This document shows positions 58,045 to 64,000 of a stretch of DNA of 64,000 bases, one piece after another (within the stretch, counting starts at the first letter, position 1; every line of letters begins with the position of its first letter). A program made the position numbers and the translations under genes. Source of the DNA: Aphrophora alni (Eukaryota; Arthropoda; Insecta; Hemiptera; Aphrophoridae). The notes below the pieces were generated by a model, which saw nothing but the letters and a program-made list of their open reading frames with translations, did not search any database and was not told the DNA's origin. The stretch spans positions 71,565,712 to 71,629,711 of the forward strand of contig OY740769.1 of the NCBI GenBank assembly GCA_963513935.1, read 5' to 3'.

Positions 58045-58549
58045 AATAAGAATTTATTGCTTTACACATGAAGCTCGCTCACCTTCCTATTGGCGACCTC
58101 TTGTGGCTCCGTGTCCATATTGATCTCTCGTATCAAATTCTCTTCGATTAAGTTATCTTTTCCTGTGACAGCACCCTGGTCATGTTCCGGCAGAGTCTCC
58201 CACTGGTCCAGACTCTCCTGTCACCAACTGGCCTCCCGTTAACCTCTTGCCAACTCCAGCTGCCGACAACTAACCGTTGGTAACTCCTTGCTTAATCTGA
58301 CCTCCCGGCAACCTTGTGCCAACTCTCGTCACCTACCACTGACTGTTGATACCTTATTGCTGCATCTGATTCCAATCTACCAACCTTGCCTTATATGCTC
58401 TTGGTCATTTATGATGCGTTCATAGGTTGCAAGTAATTAACTTTTTGTACTCTGTCCTAATTGTTTATACACTGGTGTCTATCGAGTGGACTTAGAATAT
58501 TTATCTATTACATTGTAACTTAACTTTAAATTAACCCTAAATCCTAACA
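57778..58549 (-). repeat. LTR-like repeat, copy 1 (772 bp)
   Basis: Ends are TGTTAGGA...TCCTAACA, a perfect 8-bp inverted repeat with TG/CA. On the minus strand a TATA box (CATATAAGG, 58390-58398) is followed about 335 bp later by AATAAA (58053-58058), the order expected of U3-R-U5. A (TA)n run of about 55 bp lies at 57985-58041. An internal GC-rich block has a diverged tandem repeat of about 70 bp (CTCCCGTTAACCTCTTGCCA then CTCCCGGCAACCTTGTGCCA). No TSD found. Likely a solo LTR or half of an old element. Confidence 0.65.
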
Positions 58550-59982
58550 ACACTATTGCCTTTAAAACTGTGTCTCAACGTTTGGTCAAGATTCTGTTCT
58601 GTGCTAAAGGCTATGTTCCCTTCACTGCTCGTGATACTTGTTATTCTGAAAAAAACTTGTACAAAAATTAATTTTTATTCAAAATTATCTGTTTCTGATC
58701 TTTAGTGATTATTGGAAATGAGCAAACGTCATGTGTATTATTTTTGTTTCTCACTCTCAAAAGGTTAATTAAATTTAGTATTAAAAAAAAAAAAAAAAAA
58801 TCCCTACATTTTTGAAATTGTTCAGGATTTTACAAAACAAATAATATACATTTTAAACATTTTACTTTGTAACTAACATTTTTTTAAATTCTCTTACTAC
58901 TTTTCATTTTATTAATCAGCACATTTTAATTGGACTTTACTTATACCCGTCTCGGATTACTTAAATTGTATTTAAAAAGTATGAAACTTGCTTTTACAAC
59001 ATGTAATAATTATATGTTGTAATTATATGTAACAATATTATTTCTAATTGATTCGTTATATGTACGCAATAATCTCTTAACATCTAAAATCCTACAATTT
59101 ATATTTCTATAATTACCTGTATTACATTATAGTAATTGTAATGTAATATGTATTATGGTAATTGGTTCATTGGTAATATTTTTGTATTTGTTTTGATATA
59201 ACAAAATTGAATTTCCCAGCTAATCGTAGCGCTCGTAGTCTAACATAGTGCCAGCTAGATTATTTATATCTGTTGTCTCAACACATTTCCAACGCCATTA
59301 GGAACTGTTTCTTGATAAACGTTAACCAAAATACATTGGAAAATGTATGATTTTCTTGACATCATCCCACTCATTCGCTAAAGTTACTCGCTCAACTTTA
59401 CGATTAGACCATCTGGGTAAAACTAGTACTGGAGTCCCTTCGGTTTTATTATTTTTTTGTTTTGTTTCCATGGAATTCTACTTTATTGTAATTATTCTCT
59501 TCCTGGAAAGTTACACATTTTACATGTAATGCCTTGTGTTCTTGTATGATACAATTGTCATATTTTTGGATAAAACTATCTTGGTTCATAGCTGAATCTA
59601 TTTCAAGTTTTATTAACCGTAAGTGTTCCTAATTTTCTAAACCTAACTCCCGCCAAATTTTCGTTGTGTTTACTTGGATTAAATTTTTGATTTCAGTCAA
59701 TGTCAAATTCATCACGGGAACATGTATTCAATATCTAATAGGTTACAGCTATAACTGTTTTATGAAATTCCATGTGTCAGCGTTCATGCTACGCATTGTA
59801 GAAGTCTTTTGTCAGCATTCCTTATGTTACCTTGCTATCTTGACTAATTAGTATTACAACTAAAGAACAACTTATCACATAACATTTTTTTTACAAATTA
59901 ATTAAATTTAAGACACACATGTTATTACGCAAGTATCTGCAATTTTTAACAATGAAAACAAGATAATTAAGTTGAAAAAAAA

Positions 59983-60014
<32 letters not shown>

Positions 60015-60259
60015 TCGGCTAAAGCTTCCTAAATGGTCACAAATTAACTTTTATATACAACTCAGCAAAAATTGTAAGAAAACTCAACACTACACTTTTA
60101 AAAGCAAAAACACCAAATAATTTTAAAGTACTAATAATTCTTCAACTAATTTACAAAATAGTAAAAGAAAAACAAATTTTGAGTAAAACCTTTTCATATT
60201 TTTATGTTCATGTAGTAATAAACTTTTAGTTAAAACTAAAAGCACGGCCGATGCACATT
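58550..60259. other. AT-rich DNA between two LTR-like repeats
   Basis: No gag/pol-like frame. A18 near 58783 and A22 near 59993 runs. If the two repeats belonged to one element, the interior is too short and non-coding, so it would be a deleted or non-autonomous form; no PBS is visible at the inner edge of copy 2. Confidence 0.45.
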
Positions 60260-61057
60260 TATTAAGTATCAAAGGGGGTTCTTGGAGTGGGGTTCTAATG
60301 AAATGAAAATGATCTAGGCAATCAATGAATTAGTACTAAAAATGTTTGCATTAACAATTTCTTTAGTTTATTATTATTATTAATAATTTTATTAATACAT
60401 ATAGATATTGACATTTAATACCAAACTAATTTATTACTTAAATATTCTAAGCTTTCGTTCCAGAGCTATCTCAATTTTATGACATATATATATATATATA
60501 TATATTTTTTTTAAAATAAGAATTCCAAGAATTTACTGAATTTTTTTACACGTGAAGCTTGCTCACTTTCCTATTGGCGACTTCTCATGGCTTCATGTCT
60601 GTATTGATCTCTCGTATTGAATTCTCTTTGATTAGTGATCTTCTCCTGTGACAGTACCCTGGTCACGTTCCGCCAGAGACTCCTACGGGTCCAGACTCTC
60701 CTGTTACCAACTGACCTCCTGGTAACCTCGTGCCAGCTCCAGCTGCCGACAACTAACCGTCGGTAACTCCTTGCTGAATCTGACCTCCCAGCAACCTTGT
60801 ACCAATTCCCGCCGCTGACCACTGACTGTTGTTACCTCATTACTGCATCTGACCCCGATTTTCTACCAACCTTGGCTTATACACTCTTGGTCATTTGTGA
60901 TGCATTAGTAGGTCGCAAATCAAACAATTATCTAACTTTTTGTACTCTATCATAATGATGGTTTATACACTGGTATCTATTGAGTGGACAGCATATTTAT
61001 ATATTATATTCTAACTTAACTTAATTTTAAATTATAAATTAACCCTAAATCTTAACA
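60260..61057 (-). repeat. LTR-like repeat, copy 2 (about 800 bp)
   Basis: Aligns with 57778-58549 along its length: ATCAAAGGGGGTTC near the left end, (TA)n at 60484-60505, TCCTATTGGCGACTTCTC, GTCCAGACTCTCCTGT, AGCTGCCGACAACTAACCGT, and TTAACCCTAAATCTTAACA at the right end. TATAAG (minus) is conserved near 60877-60882; AATAAA is degraded. The left terminal TG is lost. The overlapping minus ORF 60571-60822 is R/S/W-rich and probably not a protein. Confidence 0.62.
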
Positions 61058-61143
61058 AAACCAAGATGTTTACTCTTGAATGCTAAGGAGATTTCAAAAA
61101 AATCAGCACTCAAATATCTCTGAGTTCATTTCCTCATAGTAAT

Positions 61144-61870
61144 CTATCGTTTTCTTAGATTAAAAGTCAGTGGCAGTGCATTTATCCATCCATTGATGCC
61201 ATCGGCGTGGCAAATTATTAGTCGCTGTCCTTTGCCTAGAGGTACACCCAGACTAGAACAAAAAATGCCGTTGGTATCTTTGGAGATATTATGATTAATC
61301 CATGGCTTTTCTAAGAGCACCACATTCTTAATGTAGACATTACGAATTTTCTGTAATAACTGGCATCTTGATAAAGCAACTGATGGCTTTTCAATAAGTA
61401 CATTTCTTTTCTCAAACCTTTTCCATTTGAAACCAATATCTTTTTTATACCTTAAACAGAGACTGTAAGCATCCATTGAAAAATCCCGCATCTTTGAGAG
61501 ATGCTTATAATTATTAGAGGGTCGGAACTTCCTACAATAATCAAAAACATGGCGTAGGATGGTAGATTGATTAAAATCATCAACATAAGTCACTGGGCAT
61601 GGGAGAGTTTTTTCTTTTTGCATGTGAAGCATATTCCGTATTCACTTCATGTGGGAGCATTTCATCACTTTGATTTTCTTCGTTTATAACAAAGCTATCA
61701 TTCTTCCACTCCATGAGTTCACTTTTTAATCTAGTAATGGTGTGCAGAGACACTTGACACGCTGCTGAAATTCTCTCACACACTTTTTTTACATCAATTA
61801 ATGGGCATTTATTGTCACATGTTCAAAGTACTGCATGACTGCCGCAATTACTGTTTTGGCTTTACTGAGA
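61144..61870 (-). pseudogene. Decayed DDE (IS630-like) transposase
   Basis: Minus-strand phrases in order: AKTVIAAVMQYFEHV, VRERISAACQVSLHTITRLK-like (an HTH), YVDDFNQSTILRHVFDYCRK, IGFKWKRFEKRNVLIEKPSV, then VVLLEKPWINHNISKDTNGI and LGVPLGKGQRLIICHADG. This is the layout of an insect IS630/Tc1-related family whose catalytic box normally reads LDETW.N; here it reads LLEKPWIN, so the first catalytic Asp is gone. There are internal stops or frame changes near 61580-61800 and the last third is missing. Not functional. Confidence 0.72.
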
Positions 61871-61879
61871 ATGATACAC

Positions 61880-63575
61880 TTTATTAGATACACTTTATTA
61901 AAAGTCTTCTTTTATTTTTTTATGAGAGCAGGCCCGATGGTGCTTTTTGATTTGTTTGATTTTTCCATCTATTGTACAATGTCTTTTAGGCTTCTGTTTT
62001 ATGAGGGTACCCTTTTTTGCTAACTCGTCCGCCAGCTCGTTCCCCTTCAGTCCTCTATGTGATGGCACCCACTGCAACACCACTCTGCAGATATTGTTTT
62101 TGATTATGTTGTATTTTCCCATGATGGATTGTATAGTGGTGCACTTGGATGAGTCATTATTTGCAATTGCTTGTATTGCTGATTTTGAATCTGACAGGAT
62201 TACAGAATCTTGTCTCAGCCACGGTCTCATCAATTGTCTTAATGCCTCATTTATCGAAAACAGTTCCGCCTCAAATACTGTGGCATTCGAGTTCAAAGCA
62301 AAGTAATGGGAGAAGAATTCACTGTGAACATCCGCTCCTGTCTCTTCATTCATTCTTGATCCATCTGTGTAGATCCTGGTCCATTTATCTTCAGGGTACA
62401 ATGTGTTTACTGTTTGTAATGTTATTTGGTTGACCAGAGAAGGGAGATCCCTGGCCTTATTGATGGGTTCCATAAGCTCCAGGCTTGTTTCAAACTGTAT
62501 GTAGTCCAGTGGGTTCATTGGCATTGTTGGAGGTTCTAGTTTTTCACAGTTGTTTGCTTCCTCCAAGGCTATGTGTTTGAAGCTTTTCTGGGTCTTCAAT
62601 GTTTGTTCCGCTGGTGCTTCCATTATCCACTTGTTTTCACTTTTTCTATGTATAAGTTTTTCATACAGTGTTTGAGCCTTGCTTCTGTAATCTGGTCCTA
62701 TAGGCGTGGTGTTTGTATATGCATACATTGCAGCTATTGGAGTTGTTTTAAATTCTCCAGTCACCAGTCTGAGGCAATTGTTCTGGGTTCTCTCAATCCT
62801 TTCAATTACATTTGAATGTTCTGTTACGAGTTTCTCCACCATACATAATATGGGTTTTATGTATATTCTATATATGTCATTCAGCAGATCTAGGGTGGTC
62901 CCCCCCCCCCCACCTGCCTCCAGCCAATCTTTTCGGCACACTGGTCTTCTTGTTGACTTTTACACAGATCTTGTCAGCATGCTGTTTCATGTTAAGTTTG
63001 TTGTCAAGCACCACTCCCAGATATGTAGAATGGTCTCATCTCTGCAGTTCACTATTTCCTACCTTGAGGTGCAGTTCTTTGGTTTTTGTTTTTAAGGAAA
63101 ATAGCTGATAGTGTGTCTTTTGAAAATTTATTTTCATGTTACTGTTATTGCTCCATTCTGCGAGTGCAACCAGTGCAGCATTCATGTCATTCTGAAGAGT
63201 GTTGAACATCTTCTTACTTGAGTTTTTGGCCGCAGTCCATATGACCAAGTCATCAGCATAGAGTGCACAATTAATTCCGGAAGGCGATATAGCTACGGGT
63301 AAGTCATTGACAAAGATATTAAAGAGTAGAGCACTCAGAACAGATCCCTGTGGTAGGCCGACTTTTGTTTGCTTGTATGGTTATGTATTTGATTTCCATT
63401 TTGTGCACACCCAGCGCTGATTCAAAAACTGCGAAATCCATCCAAACATGTTTCCTGTAACTCCCAGATCCTGGAGCTTCATCAGCAGTTTCTTTCTCCA
63501 TACGGTATCAAATGTTCCCAGTCCACAAAAAGGGCTGCCACTGATTCTTTTCGGTTAAAGGAATCTTTTAGTACG
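61880..63575 (-). pseudogene. LINE fragment: RT palm to RNase H
   Basis: Minus strand. At 63575-63450 frameshifted phrases resemble the RT segment around the first catalytic Asp (SVAALFVD, then FDTVWRKKLLMKLQDLG in pieces). LPQGSVLSALLFN is readable near 63360-63320, and CALYADDLVIWTAAKNSS at about 63275-63220 carries the YADD catalytic motif. Thumb and connector follow (63248-62941), then a 347-codon open frame (62941-61898) with an IKPIL.MVEKLV segment, RNase H IYTDGSRMNEETGADVHSEF, FEAELFSINEAL, ILSDSKSAIQAI, and WVPSHRGLKGNELADELAKK. It lacks the C-terminal zinc cluster, so both ends are truncated. A C12 run at 62899-62910 lies within it. Confidence 0.88.
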
Positions 63576-64000
63576 GCTTAGATTTAAGTACAGGGATTTA
63601 AAAAGGTGTCTAAGTAGCATTTAGGATAATCAGCCATTCTTCTCGATTTCAATGACAAACTAATTATAAACATTGGGAAATTTGTTATTTGTCCTTAAAT
63701 GCATCATGCACATGCTCAGCAGCTATTGCACTGCATGTCGTTTGTCACTCATAATCCAGCAGTAGTCAAAAAAATAGGAAATGTGGAAAACAAGAAATCC
63801 CAGATCATGTCAGATGATAATGTGGTGCATTTGAGAGTTTATTGTCAATAATTTAAAAATTCACAACACAACAAAAAACAAACAAATGTAAATAAATAAA
63901 TTGAAACTATGGAAGTAATATAAAGACATAAGATGATGTTTTGTAAAAATAAAATACTTCAATTATCAGATCTCGGCCAAAAGATTTTGTTTTGGGATTT
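63576..64000. other. AT-rich DNA, no feature seen
   Basis: No ORF or repeat recognised up to the window edge. Confidence 0.5.

Noticed and set aside
60571..60822. R/W-rich 83-residue minus-strand protein
   Set aside because: It lies wholly in the GC-rich part of an LTR-like repeat and is not open in the other copy in the same way.
62899..62910. C12 run as a G-quadruplex regulatory site
   Set aside because: A single homopolymer inside a dead LINE ORF; most likely a slippage tract.

Overview
The window is AT-rich, intron-era metazoan DNA with few host exons and many transposable elements (TEs). Two recognisable host proteins (an LRRC57 orthologue and an MVB12-like first exon) and the TE mix (Ty3/gypsy, RNase H-bearing LINEs, Penelope-like, Tc1/mariner, pogo-like) point to an insect. 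Hemiptera is my guess from the general look; nothing here proves it.

Layout. 1-10.4 kb: mostly featureless AT-rich DNA, a 135-bp tandem duplication, and a decayed plus-strand LINE (about 3.8-5.8 kb) interrupted by a Penelope-type foldback. 10.4-13.3 kb: a TIR-bounded element containing an LTR-like segment. 13.5-14.7 kb: a dead Tc1/mariner-like transposon with intact TIRs. 17.0-17.55 kb: a palindromic DNA element carrying a 5S rRNA-derived module. 19.06-26.9 kb: a nearly complete, young, minus-strand Ty3/gypsy retrotransposon (near-identical LTRs, 4-bp TSD, PBS, PPT, gag, pol). 29.36-30.07 kb: the one complete host gene, LRRC57, on the plus strand with no intron in its coding sequence. 31.6-32.5 kb: a MITE with 8-bp TSD and a 38-bp perfect palindrome. 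35-39.9 kb: pogo-like and mariner-like remnants, a second foldback, and a truncated LINE with 13-bp TSD. 42.56-45.24 kb: a 5'-truncated LINE with poly(A) tail and 45-bp TSD. 46.1 kb: the MVB12-like exon. 46.9-49.9 kb: two more Penelope-type insertions (one still encoding a GIY-YIG domain) next to or inside 5S-bearing elements. 51-55 kb: repeat modules and a TA-flanked MITE. 57.8-63.6 kb: two LTR-like repeats, a decayed DDE transposase and a third LINE.

How it fits together. Host coding content is about 0.85 kb; the rest reads as a nested TE landscape. The most interesting signals are: (1) four independent foldback insertions with the same architecture (about 15-bp TSD, asymmetric lead, inverted arms), one of which carries a Penelope GIY-YIG endonuclease, and all of which carry a motif that folds like a minimal hammerhead ribozyme; (2) the 5S rRNA-derived module inside TIR elements; (3) a perfect T-TTA-AAC slippery heptamer ending directly on the gypsy gag stop codon.
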